Assembly: GCA_023460315.1 (NCBI GenBank)
Contig: JAEWQO010000007.1
Span: 7,670 to 71,669 of the forward strand
Direction of reading: 5' to 3'
DNA length: 64,000 nt
Source of the DNA: Actinomycetes bacterium
GTDB taxonomy: Bacteria; Actinomycetota; Coriobacteriia; Coriobacteriales; Eggerthellaceae
Shown: piece after piece, positions 17,608 to 25,663 of the stretch
Numbering within the stretch: the stretch's first letter is position 1
How the letters are laid out: each line of letters starts with the position of its first letter
Position numbers and translations under genes: made by a program
Notes under the pieces: model-generated
The model's database searches: none
What the model saw: the letters and a program-made list of their open reading frames with translations, nothing else
Told to the model about the DNA's origin: nothing

Positions 17608-18242
17608 AGGGCGACTCGATCCTTGCGACGAACGTCAGGCCGATGCCTGTCCAGGTGTATTGATCGGCGCTGATGCTGGCAATTATCCGGATGTCGTCAA
17701 TATACACCATGCTCAAAGCATGGCGCATATTGTCCAGCGAGACGTTACCCGTGAGTGCCTTGCCCGGATTTTCCCGGCTGCGCAGCATGGACGAGGTTGC
17801 GCAATCGAAACAACTTTTCTGTTCTGCAGTCAGCGCATGGTCGTCGGTTGCTTATGGGGTGCCAAAGGGAAAAGCGGGCAGGGCGGTTCTGCCGCAAAAT
17901 CGGTAAATTTTGCCGCGCGACTTGATTGCCTGTTTTTTGATATGACGGGAACCGGCTGAGTTTGAGAAAGTTCTCGTTCGCGGTAAAAATGCTGTCATGC
18001 TTAGATCATATGGAGTGGAAGATGGTAGAATAATTACCGGGTTTCTCTACCGACCTTGCTGCATTTCATGCAATTGGGTGGGAGCCTACCACGACCACCA
18101 CATACCCCTAGCATGCCAGACTTACGTAAAAAGCTTGAATCAAGGAGGCTTCCTCAGGGATGCTTCGAATGCGAAAGCGCCGCAGACGGTAGCATCTGCG
18201 AGAAAGACCGGCTTTGGACGGCCGGTCTCGAGGGAAGTCTGG
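17608..18242. other. Gap between pilC and hypothetical gene; structured leader
   Basis: On the minus strand an open frame (stop just upstream, 17414-17788) runs into pilC out of frame and looks weakly protein-like (TWTGIGLTFVARIESP). It could be a decayed 5' neighbour, but I cannot name it. On the plus strand TTGAGA (17962-17967), 16 bp, TAAAAA (17984-17989) may be a promoter. It would give a leader of about 240 nt with two perfect hairpins: CGCAGA/TCTGCG (18181-18200) and AGACCGGC/GCCGGTCT (18205-18228), plus a GCGAAAGC tetraloop stem near 18170. I could not match it to a known riboswitch. Confidence 0.4.
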
Positions 18243-18938
18243 GTGATTGGTATGTTGGAGCGGACGCTCAACCTGAAAGACACGTCAGGGAGAAAACTCC
18301 TTGCCGTGTCCATGGCGGTTGGTTTCGTCTTATCCATGGCGCATGTCTTTGTCTGTGTGGAAGAGGGCAATGCGGCAACGATTCAGGATGGAGTGGCTGG
18401 CCAGGAAGCTGTCCGGTCCGATTTTGGATCGGCGTCGGACGAATTTGCCACGACGGGGGCTTTCTCAGGCGCCAAGGCTCCTGCCATCTCTCGAGACGAT
18501 ACTTTTGTCATTGCAGCTGAACGCGTCGACAGTGCGCCGGCCATGACGCCGAAGGCTGGGCAGGTTGCGGAGAAAGGCGCGAGCGTCGAGCCGGCACCTG
18601 CCGCGGCAATGGATCCTGTCGAGACGACTGTCGAGTATTCTGAGACCTCCCTGGCTGTGAGCACCGATGAGGAGATGCCGCTGGCCAATCAGGGGGAGTG
18701 TTGGATTCACTGGTATATCCTTCTTGGCATTGTCGTCACGGTGGTCTATGCGGCGTGTGCGGCAGCGCGACGCGGCTTGTTCTCGCGCAAACTGAGAAAA
18801 TACGAAGATGACCTGACAGGCGATGATGATCCTTCTCTTGGGACATCATCGGGATCGGGCAAAGGCGGCGCTTCTCCTGCGTCCGCCCCAAAAGGTTCTC
18901 GGACGGGAACAACCGTGTCCGCCGGACTGAGCGAGTAG
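18243..18938 (+). CDS. Hypothetical membrane protein with low-complexity extracytoplasmic region
   Basis: I do not recognise this protein. The open frame reaches back to 17997, but that part has no coding character, and the likely start is GTG 18243 or ATG 18252. About 231 residues: a signal or anchor segment (~12-35), then ~120 residues rich in Ala, Glu, Ser and Asp with no obvious fold, then one membrane segment (WYILLGIVVTVVYAACAAARR) and a short charged tail rich in Gly and Ser. The topology suggests a surface-exposed flexible loop or stalk. It lies 13 bp before another unknown membrane protein, so the two are probably one operon. Confidence 0.6.
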   Translation: MIGMLERTLNLKDTSGRKLLAVSMAVGFVLSMAHVFVCVEEGNAATIQDGVAGQEAVRSDFGSASDEFATTGAFSGAKAPAISRDDTFVIAAERVDSAPAMTPKAGQVAEKGASVEPAPAAAMDPVETTVEYSETSLAVSTDEEMPLANQGECWIHWYILLGIVVTVVYAACAAARRGLFSRKLRKYEDDLTGDDDPSLGTSSGSGKGGASPASAPKGSRTGTTVSAGLSE

Positions 18939-18951
18939 GGAAGGGGTTACC

Positions 18952-19503
18952 ATGAAGAAAGGCAACGTTCTTGCACTCTTCCTGCTTGCCGCCGCTTCGG
19001 TCTTTCTGTTGTGGTTCTGGTACTTTCTTGGGCTGAATCGCGTTGATGGACCTCTTGATTTGGTGCTATCCATAATCTGGTGGGTGGTCATCGCATCAGC
19101 TGCCGTTCTTGTCGTGAGGATGGAGCGGGTGCGCCGGGAACGCATTCGCACGGTGTATGTGGGGGACTATGCCACGTTCAACAGCGAGCGAGGTCTCGTG
19201 AGTTTCGCAACCACCGATCCGATGGAGTCCATTGTCGCTTCCCTTTTGGAAAACCTGACCTATGGTTTCAACCGTGCCGATTTTCCTGACCGGGAGAAGT
19301 TCGACGCTCGGTACTTCATTCGCACCAAGAAGTTCTCTGCCTGGGATAGTCATGATGAGCGTTCGGTGGCTTCGCATGGCTCATCGGGGCAGAAGGTGTG
19401 GAAGGGCGAGGTGGTCGTGGTGGCAACGAAAAAGAACTATCCGTTTGAGACGCCCCAGGAACTGTCTGATATCCTTGCTGTCCTGGAGAGGCCCGTCCTG
19501 TAA
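18952..19503 (+). CDS. Conserved-looking hypothetical protein with two membrane segments
   Basis: The 183-residue protein begins at ATG 18952 behind AAGGGG. Two hydrophobic segments (about 7-27 and 37-57) lead into a cytoplasmic domain with a regular mix of charged and hydrophobic residues (TVYVGDYATFNSERGLVSF), which looks like a genuine fold. I do not recognise the family. It is translationally close to the preceding hypothetical gene and followed by a strong terminator. Confidence 0.65.
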   Translation: MKKGNVLALFLLAAASVFLLWFWYFLGLNRVDGPLDLVLSIIWWVVIASAAVLVVRMERVRRERIRTVYVGDYATFNSERGLVSFATTDPMESIVASLLENLTYGFNRADFPDREKFDARYFIRTKKFSAWDSHDERSVASHGSSGQKVWKGEVVVVATKKNYPFETPQELSDILAVLERPVL

Positions 19504-19525
19504 TCGGTTGGGTAGGTGAAGTAAG

Positions 19526-19572
19526 AAGAGGCCCTTCTCGTATTGCTTGCGAGAGGGGCCTCTTTGGTTCTT
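19526..19572. terminator. Strong convergent terminator
   Basis: AAGAGGCCCTTCTCG (19526-19540) and CGAGAGGGGCCTCTT (19550-19564) form a 15-bp stem with a single mismatched position. T-rich tracts follow on both strands, so it can serve the plus-strand hypothetical gene and the minus-strand molbindin gene. Confidence 0.85.
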
Positions 19573-19593
19573 GCGTTCTTGTGGTGGTTCCTG

Positions 19594-19806
19594 TCAGTCG
19601 TCGACGCCGATGATGACTGACGAGGCCTTGATGATGGCGGATGCTTTCTTGCCAACTTCAAGGTTCAGTTCCTTTAACGACATCATCGAGAGGGACGAAG
19701 TGATCAACTGTCCTCCCTCGAGTTCGAGAACAACGATTGCGTTGACCGCTCCTGGATGGATGGCGGTGACGGTGCCTTCCAGAATGTTGCGTGCAGAAAG
19801 CTTCAT
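19594..19806 (-). CDS. Molbindin (Mop/TOBE domain molybdate-binding protein)
   Basis: This is a single 70-residue Mop domain: MKLSARNILEGTVTAI opening, GAVNAIVVLEL, ITSSLS, then VGKKASAIIKASSVII. Such free molbindins oligomerise and bind molybdate or tungstate in the cytoplasm, buffering the metal for molybdoenzymes. No other molybdenum gene lies in the window. A TACAAT box on the minus strand at 19849-19854 could be its -10 element, about 45 bp before the start. Confidence 0.9.
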   Translation of the reverse strand: MKLSARNILEGTVTAIHPGAVNAIVVLELEGGQLITSSLSMMSLKELNLEVGKKASAIIKASSVIIGVDD

Positions 19807-20520
19807 GTGACGAAATCCCCCTTTCGTTTAGACAACCCCTTCGTGCTCATTGTAGCCTGTTTTTTCGGTGGGGGAAGGGTCGGTGAGATGAAGTTGACAG
19901 GATCTTCGCTTCCTGCTGAATGGGTGCAATGAACAGGCTGATTTGAACGCCTCGCCTTTCTTTCGGGCTTGGCCGGGCATGTTCAGGTGAGGTGGAGAAT
20001 CCTTCCGAAACAGGGTCCCCATGCGAGGCTTATCTGAGAGAAAGAACGAGAGCAGGGAAGAAAAGAAGTGCGATAGGGTGGCGACAGGCGTCTCCAACGC
20101 ACCTGAAAACCCGTTAGGACGGGGCCGGGGGCAGATTGGGGAGGGGGGAGCTATGGCCCCCTCCCGCCAAGTGCCCAAAACCTTTCTCCTCGGTTGGCGC
20201 TTTTCCGGGCGAAAGGAGCGCGCCGTCTTCGGCGGTTGCTTTGCTCGTGGGAAACGTTTTTATCGGCCCAGGGCATGCGGATGGCTTTACGTTTTGGTTT
20301 ATATCATGTGGCATCTGGCTGTCTTCGGCTCTGACGGTGCCGGTAAATGTAAAGCGTTGCGGTCCCTTTTGTAAAGGAACGGTAAGAGCCTGTCATACTT
20401 CTGTAAGGGCCTGGTGATTCTGATCCTCCCGGCGAAAAGAGATCCGTATCATGCAAGTCGGCAGATATCCGCGAAAGCGATGTTGCTCAATGACAGGGAT
20501 CTGAAGGGAGATTCTATATT
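19807..20520. other. 714-bp intergenic region before pstS
   Basis: No ORF here looks real. The left end holds the molbindin promoter; the right end holds the Pho-type repeats at 20343-20407. Between them GGGAGGGGG (20139-20147) and CCCCCTCCC (20157-20165) form a very stable 9-bp hairpin, and CCCGTTAGGACGGG (20110-20123) forms a small one that on the minus strand is followed by TTTTC. The region is large for this gene-dense stretch and could hide a small RNA, but I cannot identify one. Confidence 0.4.
20343..20407 (+). promoter_or_regulatory. Array of PhoB/PhoP-type repeats upstream of pstS
   Basis: CTGTCATACTTCTGTAAG at 20390-20407 is a close match to the Pho box (two CTGTNAN units 11 bp apart). 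The same GTAA/GTCA core recurs at 20371, 20382, 20392 and 20403 (spacing 11, 10, 11), with further GTAAA copies at 20343 and 20349. Tandem OmpR-family dimers bind such helical arrays. One of the two response regulators encoded downstream is the obvious ligand. Confidence 0.65.
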
Positions 20521-21465
20521 ATGCAAGGATACTATCTCAGTCGTCGTCAGTTCATGGGCGTGGCAGCTGGCTTGGCTGTCTCAGCCGCCGGCTTCGGCCT
20601 GGTCGGGTGCAGCAACGGAAGCACGAACACGGACACGTCTGATGGATCCGGGACCGAGACGAAGGCTTTGTCCGGCACCATTACCGCAGTTGGCTCCACC
20701 GCTTTGCAGCCCTTGTGCGAGGCGGCGGCCGAGCAGTTCATGACGGAGAACAGCGGCGTGCAGATCACGGTGCAGGGTGGTGGATCCGGGCAGGGTCTCA
20801 CTCAGATCGTCCAAGGCTCTGTCCAAATCGGGAATTCTGACGTCTTCGTCGAGTCGAAGATCGACAGCGAAAGCGACATTGCGAAGGTCAAGGACAATCG
20901 GGTTTGCATCGTGGGCATGGGCCCCATCGTGAACAAGGATGTTTCCGTCGATGACATCTCGACCGACGACCTCAAGAAGATATTCACCGGCGCGACGACC
21001 AATTGGAAAGACCTCGGAGGCGACGATGCCGAGATCGTCGTCATCAATCGCGCATCCGGCTCCGGAACGCGCGCGACGTTCGAGAGCGCAGTTCTTCAGG
21101 GCGACAAGGTCCCCGACACGTTCAAGCCGCAGGAGCAGGACTCTTCGGGTACCGTTACCAAGATGGTCGCCTCCACTCCCGGCTCGATCTCCTATGTCGC
21201 GTTCTCCTACTACGATGACTCCTTCAAGGCGCTCCAGGTGGACGGCGTCAAGCCCGAGGAGAAGAACATTGAAGATAATTCGTGGGCTATCTGGGCATAT
21301 GAGCACATGTACACGGCCGCGGATCCCGATGAAGTGACCCAGGCGTTCATCGACTACATGATGAGCGATGAAGTGCAGGGCTCTCTGGTGGAGGATCAGG
21401 GCTACATTCCCATATCCGGCATGAAGGTCGAAAAGGACGCTGAGGGAAAAGTTACCAAAAAGTAG
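20521..21465 (+). CDS. pstS: Phosphate ABC transporter substrate-binding lipoprotein PstS
   Basis: The 314-residue protein opens with SRRQFMG, a twin-arginine motif, and an LVGC lipobox at about Cys30, so it appears to be exported by Tat and lipidated. The mature part has the PstS phosphate-site segments AVGSTALQPLCEA, GSGQGLTQIV and NRASGSGTR. It delivers phosphate to PstCAB. The ATG at 20521 follows GAAGGGAG. It is the first gene of a nine-gene run that includes the transporter, PhoU and two-component proteins. Confidence 0.95.
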   Translation: MQGYYLSRRQFMGVAAGLAVSAAGFGLVGCSNGSTNTDTSDGSGTETKALSGTITAVGSTALQPLCEAAAEQFMTENSGVQITVQGGGSGQGLTQIVQGSVQIGNSDVFVESKIDSESDIAKVKDNRVCIVGMGPIVNKDVSVDDISTDDLKKIFTGATTNWKDLGGDDAEIVVINRASGSGTRATFESAVLQGDKVPDTFKPQEQDSSGTVTKMVASTPGSISYVAFSYYDDSFKALQVDGVKPEEKNIEDNSWAIWAYEHMYTAADPDEVTQAFIDYMMSDEVQGSLVEDQGYIPISGMKVEKDAEGKVTKK

Positions 21466-21486
21466 CAGAGAAAGGAGACGCGAGCA

Positions 21487-22407
21487 ATGGCAAATCAATT
21501 GCCGAAGCATCGCGTCGAGCGTATCGGGCAAGGCGTCACGGGTGCATGTATCGTGCTCGTGGCGCTTCTCGTTGTTACGCTTGTCGCCATGGTTGCCCAG
21601 CGAGGCATTTCGACCTTTGCCGTCGACGGGGTCAACTTTTTTGATTTCATCACGGGAACGACGTGGAATCCTCATCAGGCCGATGAGAACGGCATGCCCA
21701 CCGTGGGGGCGCTGCCCATGATCGTCGGCTCTTTTTCGGTCACGTTGCTGGCGACGCTTATCGCGCTGCCCATCGCCATCGGCTCGGCCATCTTCGTGGT
21801 GGAAGTGGCGCCGGGGTTTGGTCGACGGGTGTTCCAACCGCTCGTCGAGCTGCTTGTGGGCATTCCCTCGGTGGTGTACGGCCTCATCGGCCTGACGGTC
21901 ATCGTGGCGTGGACGCGGGATGCCGCATCTCTCCTGGGACAGACCATCACCGGGTTCGGTATTTTCTCAAGTGCGATCGTGCTTGCGGTCATGATTCTGC
22001 CGACGGTCACCTCGCTGTCCATCGACGCCCTGGCGGCCGTGCCCAACCAATACCGCGAGGGCTCCTATGCGCTCGGGTGCACGCGATGGCAGACGATCTG
22101 GAATGTCATCCTGAGGAGTGCGGCATCCTCGCTCATGACGGCGGTCATCCTTGGGATGACGCGCGCATTTGGCGAGGCCCTTGCCGTCCAAATGGTCATC
22201 GGCAATGCCGCTCAGATGCCCGACTCGCTGTTCACCCCCGCTTCGACGCTGACGTCGGTGCTCACGATGGGTATGGGAAATGAGGCGATGGGGACCGTAT
22301 ATAACGACGTGCTCTGGTCCCTGGCGTTGCTTCTCATGGTTATGTCCCTCGTGTTCATCCTTATCATCCATCTGATTGGACGGAAGGGGGCGAAGCAGCA
22401 TGGTTAA
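21487..22407 (+). CDS. pstC: Phosphate ABC transporter permease PstC
   Basis: The 306-residue protein has six membrane segments and the binding-protein-dependent permease loop (EALAAVPNQYREGSYALGCTRWQ region). An extracytoplasmic insert of about 40 residues lies between the first two segments (TGTTWNPHQADENGMPTVG), as is usual for PstC. It starts 21 bp after pstS and overlaps pstA by 8 bp. Confidence 0.95.
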   Translation: MANQLPKHRVERIGQGVTGACIVLVALLVVTLVAMVAQRGISTFAVDGVNFFDFITGTTWNPHQADENGMPTVGALPMIVGSFSVTLLATLIALPIAIGSAIFVVEVAPGFGRRVFQPLVELLVGIPSVVYGLIGLTVIVAWTRDAASLLGQTITGFGIFSSAIVLAVMILPTVTSLSIDALAAVPNQYREGSYALGCTRWQTIWNVILRSAASSLMTAVILGMTRAFGEALAVQMVIGNAAQMPDSLFTPASTLTSVLTMGMGNEAMGTVYNDVLWSLALLLMVMSLVFILIIHLIGRKGAKQHG

Positions 22408-23317
22408 GTGGGATATGGCGGCTCACGTCCGTCGGATCTCTCGCCAGGACAAGGTGGCGACGGTCATTTTGACCGCCATTGTGGCTCTTGTGCTTGTCAT
22501 GCTTGCCGCCCTTGTCCTCTATATTCTGATCTCCGGCGCAGGAAAGCTGTTCGATTGGGATTTCCTCACTGGCAAGCCCCAACAGTTCAAGGAGGGCGGC
22601 GGCATTGGTCCTGAACTGTTCAACTCGTTCTATTTGCTGTTCATCACCTTGATCATATCGGTTCCCATCTCGTTGGGCGCCGCCATCTTCCTGGCTGAAT
22701 ATGCTCCCGAGAACCTTGCCACTGCAGCCGCGAAGACCATCATAGAGACGCTTTCCTCCCTGCCTTCCATCGTGGTTGGCCTGTTTGGATTCCTCTTCTT
22801 CGTTCTGACGCTCGGCTGGGGCTTTTCAATCATTGCCGGAGCGGTGGCGTTGACGATGTTCAACATTCCCATCTTGGTGCGCGTGATTCAGCAAGCGCTC
22901 GAAGACGTGCCGCGCTCGCAGCGCGACGCATCGCTGGCGATGGGGCTTACCCGCTGGGAGACCACGATCCATGTGCTCCTGCCGGCTGCCATGCCTGCCA
23001 TCGTGACCGGCATCGTGCTGTCGGCCGGTCGTGTCTTTGGCGAGGCGGCCGCGCTCATTTTCACTGCAGGTCAGTCCGCGCCGGCCATTGACTTCACAAA
23101 TTTCGACCTGACGAGCCTCTCGTGTCCGTGGAACGTGTTTCGCCCCGCCGAGACCCTGGCTGTCCATATTTGGAAAATCAACAGTGAGGGAGTGGTTCCC
23201 GACCTGGAGGCCGTCTCCAACGGCACGGCTGCTGTGCTCATGGTGTGCATTCTTGGGTTCAACGTGGTTGCCCGCATCGTTGGCAAACGCCTTGAGAGGA
23301 GGTTGACGAACGAGTGA
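22400..23317 (+). CDS. pstA: Phosphate ABC transporter permease PstA
   Basis: I choose the ATG at 22400, which overlaps the pstC stop by eight bases; an upstream in-frame ATG at 22376 would overlap more. The 305-residue product has six membrane segments and the permease loop (EDVPRSQRDASLAMGLTRWET). It pairs with PstC to form the channel. The stop overlaps the GTG of the next gene (GTGA), indicating translational coupling. Confidence 0.95.
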   Translation: MVKWDMAAHVRRISRQDKVATVILTAIVALVLVMLAALVLYILISGAGKLFDWDFLTGKPQQFKEGGGIGPELFNSFYLLFITLIISVPISLGAAIFLAEYAPENLATAAAKTIIETLSSLPSIVVGLFGFLFFVLTLGWGFSIIAGAVALTMFNIPILVRVIQQALEDVPRSQRDASLAMGLTRWETTIHVLLPAAMPAIVTGIVLSAGRVFGEAAALIFTAGQSAPAIDFTNFDLTSLSCPWNVFRPAETLAVHIWKINSEGVVPDLEAVSNGTAAVLMVCILGFNVVARIVGKRLERRLTNE

Positions 23318-24138
23318 CTGTGCAATCATCGAGCACGTACATTCGCGAGGACGGGTTCCTGGAAGAACATGACTCCTCCCAGCTGATCGAGACCAAAGAC
23401 GTGACGGTCACCTATGGCTTGAAGAACGAGGCGCTGCATGGCACGACGCTTGCGTTCGAGGCTGGCCAGGTGTCGTCTCTCATCGGCCCATCGGGTTGCG
23501 GAAAGTCAACGTTTCTGCGCTGCCTCAATCTGATGAACCGTGAGATTCCCAAGTGTAAAATCGGGGGGAGCATCCTCTATCACGGACGCGACATCAATAC
23601 GTCTCAGGAGAATTTGTTCGACCTGCGCAGGTCGATCGGCATGGTGTTCCAGCAGCCGACGCCGTTTCGCAAGTCCATTCGCGACAATATCCTCTTTGCG
23701 CCGAAGCGGCATGGGTTGGTGTCCGGCAAGGCGGCGTGCGACAGTCTGGTCGAGGAATCCATTCGGGCCGGCGCGTTGTGGGATGAGGTCAAGGATAAGC
23801 TCGACGACAGCGCACTCGCGTTATCGGGCGGCCAGCAGCAGCGCCTGTGCATAGCACGCACGCTGGCGATGCATCCCGACATCGTCTTGTTCGACGAGCC
23901 GTGCTCGGCGCTCGATCCCATCTCCACGTTCGCCATCGAGGAAACCATCCGTTCGATCGCCGAAAGCGGCATCTGCGTGATCATCGTCACGCACAACATG
24001 GAACAGGCGACCCGGGTGTCCGATCGCACGGCGTTTTTTTACCTGGGTGACATGGTGGAAACCGGAGAAACGAAAGAGATATTCTCGGCACCGAAGGATC
24101 AGCGGCTCGTCGATTATCTTACTGGGAGGTTTGGCTGA
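23314..24138 (+). CDS. pstB: Phosphate ABC transporter ATPase PstB, first copy
   Basis: The 274-residue ATPase starts at GTG 23314 inside the pstA stop overlap. It has Walker A GPSGCGKST, signature LSGGQQQRL, Walker B IVLFDEP and H-loop VTHN. An N-terminal extension of about 20 residues precedes the cassette. It differs from the second copy mainly at the Walker B proximal region (DEPCSALDP) and in the helical domain (APKRHGLVSGKAACDSLVEE). Two tandem PstB proteins may form a heterodimer. Confidence 0.95.
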   Translation: MTVQSSSTYIREDGFLEEHDSSQLIETKDVTVTYGLKNEALHGTTLAFEAGQVSSLIGPSGCGKSTFLRCLNLMNREIPKCKIGGSILYHGRDINTSQENLFDLRRSIGMVFQQPTPFRKSIRDNILFAPKRHGLVSGKAACDSLVEESIRAGALWDEVKDKLDDSALALSGGQQQRLCIARTLAMHPDIVLFDEPCSALDPISTFAIEETIRSIAESGICVIIVTHNMEQATRVSDRTAFFYLGDMVETGETKEIFSAPKDQRLVDYLTGRFG

Positions 24139-24950
24139 TGGAAGCGGTTATTGAACAAGAGGCACTCCTTGAATCCCTTGAGCAGGATGATCTGGCTGAA
24201 GTCCCCGCCATGCTGTCGATTCGCAATTTCAATCTGTGGTACACCGACTTTCAGGCACTCAAGGACATCACGCTCGACATTCCAAAGAACAGGGCGACGG
24301 CGTTCATCGGGCCCTCCGGCTGCGGCAAGTCGACGCTGCTGCGCACGCTGAACCGCATGTGCGACTTCGTTGACGGCGTTCGCACCGAGGGGACCGTCGA
24401 GATGAACGGGAAAGACATCTTCAAGTCGGATGCCAACGAGTTGCGGGTGCTGGTCGGCATGGTGTTCCAGCATCCCAATCCCTTTCCCATGAGCATCCGT
24501 GACAACATACTCTATGGCCCCCGTCGCATGGGAAGATTCTCGCGGGGGGACGCTGACGAGATCGTGGAACGGTGCCTGACCGAAGCGGGCTTGTTCAACG
24601 AGGTGAAGGACTCGCTCAATCAGAGCGGCTTGAGCATCTCCGGCGGCCAGCAGCAGCGTCTGTGCATCGCGCGTGCCTTGGCGGTGAATCCCCAGGTGCT
24701 GCTCATGGACGAGCCGACAAGCGCTCTCGATCCCCTTTCCACAAGCCTCATTGAAGAACTGATGGTGAGCTTGGCGCATGATCACACAGTCATTGTCGTC
24801 ACGCACAACATGCAGCAGGCGACTCGCGTCGCCCACAAGACGGCATTTTTCTATCTGGGAGAGCTTGTCGAAGAGGCATCTACCAAGGAGTTGTTTTCGG
24901 ATCCCAAAGAAGAGCGCACGAAAGGATATCTCACAGGGAGGTTCGGCTAA
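24138..24950 (+). CDS. pstB: Phosphate ABC transporter ATPase PstB, second copy
   Basis: The start codon overlaps the previous stop (TGATG). The 270-residue ATPase is complete: Walker A GPSGCGKST, signature ISGGQQQRL, Walker B VLLMDEPTSALDP and H-loop VTHN. A 25-residue acidic N-terminal extension precedes the cassette. Its helical domain (GPRRMGRFSRGDADEIVE) differs clearly from the first copy, so the pair is an old duplication rather than an assembly artefact. Confidence 0.95.
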   Translation: MEAVIEQEALLESLEQDDLAEVPAMLSIRNFNLWYTDFQALKDITLDIPKNRATAFIGPSGCGKSTLLRTLNRMCDFVDGVRTEGTVEMNGKDIFKSDANELRVLVGMVFQHPNPFPMSIRDNILYGPRRMGRFSRGDADEIVERCLTEAGLFNEVKDSLNQSGLSISGGQQQRLCIARALAVNPQVLLMDEPTSALDPLSTSLIEELMVSLAHDHTVIVVTHNMQQATRVAHKTAFFYLGELVEEASTKELFSDPKEERTKGYLTGRFG

Positions 24951-25657
24951 TGCTTTCACGAAGCAAGTACATCAAACAGCTGGAGGATCTAGAGACCTAT
25001 CTTCAGCGTCTGACCGACAAGACGGTATCGGATATTCGGGCGGTGGGCATGTCCCTCTCCGGTGATCAAGGCGCAGCGGAAGGCGTTCTCCAGGGCACGA
25101 AGGCCGGCCGGCGCCTGCGTTCTGCCATCGAAGACGGCTGCCTGGATGTCATGTTATTGCAGCAGCCGCTCGTGGCAGATGACCTGCGGTTCGTGACGGG
25201 CGTGTTTCGCATTGTCTCCGACCTTGCGCACATTGAGGAAATGACCCGCGACATCGCGTTTTTGTCGCAACAGATTCCCCATGGCGTGGTGAAGAAACTC
25301 GAAGAACCGTTGGTGCAGGCGGTGGATGAGGTGTCGTCCATGACGGAACTTTCCGTCGGGGCCTTCGTGCAGTCCGATGTGGAGATGGCCCACCGGGTGT
25401 TCGCGGCCGACGACAAGGTTGACGAGCTGTATGACCAGGCGGAACATATTATTGTGGGACTCATTCGAAAGGAGCAGGCCAAGGCCCGCCATCTGCCTGA
25501 ACTTCTCATGGTTGCCAAGTACTTCGAGCGCATGGGAGACGACACGCAGCGCATTGCCGGATGGGCCGTGTTCCGCGCGACGGGGAAGCATGAGGTATAC
25601 TCTAAGGAGATTGGCGAAAGCACTCTGCCGCAGCCTTCGGACTCATCCAAGGAGTAG
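24950..25657 (+). CDS. phoU: Phosphate regulator PhoU
   Basis: The start overlaps the preceding stop (TAATG). The 235-residue protein is all helical, with two PhoU repeats, each ending in a metal-site motif of the type FxRMGDxxxxIA (second copy: KYFERMGDDTQRIAGWAVF). PhoU links the Pst transporter to the sensor kinase, holding the kinase off when phosphate is plentiful. It is followed after six bases by the first response regulator. Confidence 0.93.
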   Translation: MLSRSKYIKQLEDLETYLQRLTDKTVSDIRAVGMSLSGDQGAAEGVLQGTKAGRRLRSAIEDGCLDVMLLQQPLVADDLRFVTGVFRIVSDLAHIEEMTRDIAFLSQQIPHGVVKKLEEPLVQAVDEVSSMTELSVGAFVQSDVEMAHRVFAADDKVDELYDQAEHIIVGLIRKEQAKARHLPELLMVAKYFERMGDDTQRIAGWAVFRATGKHEVYSKEIGESTLPQPSDSSKE

Positions 25658-25663
25658 GTACGA

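Noticed and set aside
18100..18242. c-di-GMP class I riboswitch in the leader of the hypothetical gene
   Set aside because: A GAAA tetraloop stem and a GGTAGC string recall that class, but the conserved core strings and their order are not present.
20581..21837. Long minus-strand open frame opposite pstS and pstC
   Set aside because: The plus-strand genes have clear family motifs; the antisense frame has none and is rich in His and Arg as expected for a shadow.
23314..24950. The two pstB genes as an assembly duplication
   Set aside because: They differ throughout, including the helical domain, so they are genuine paralogues.
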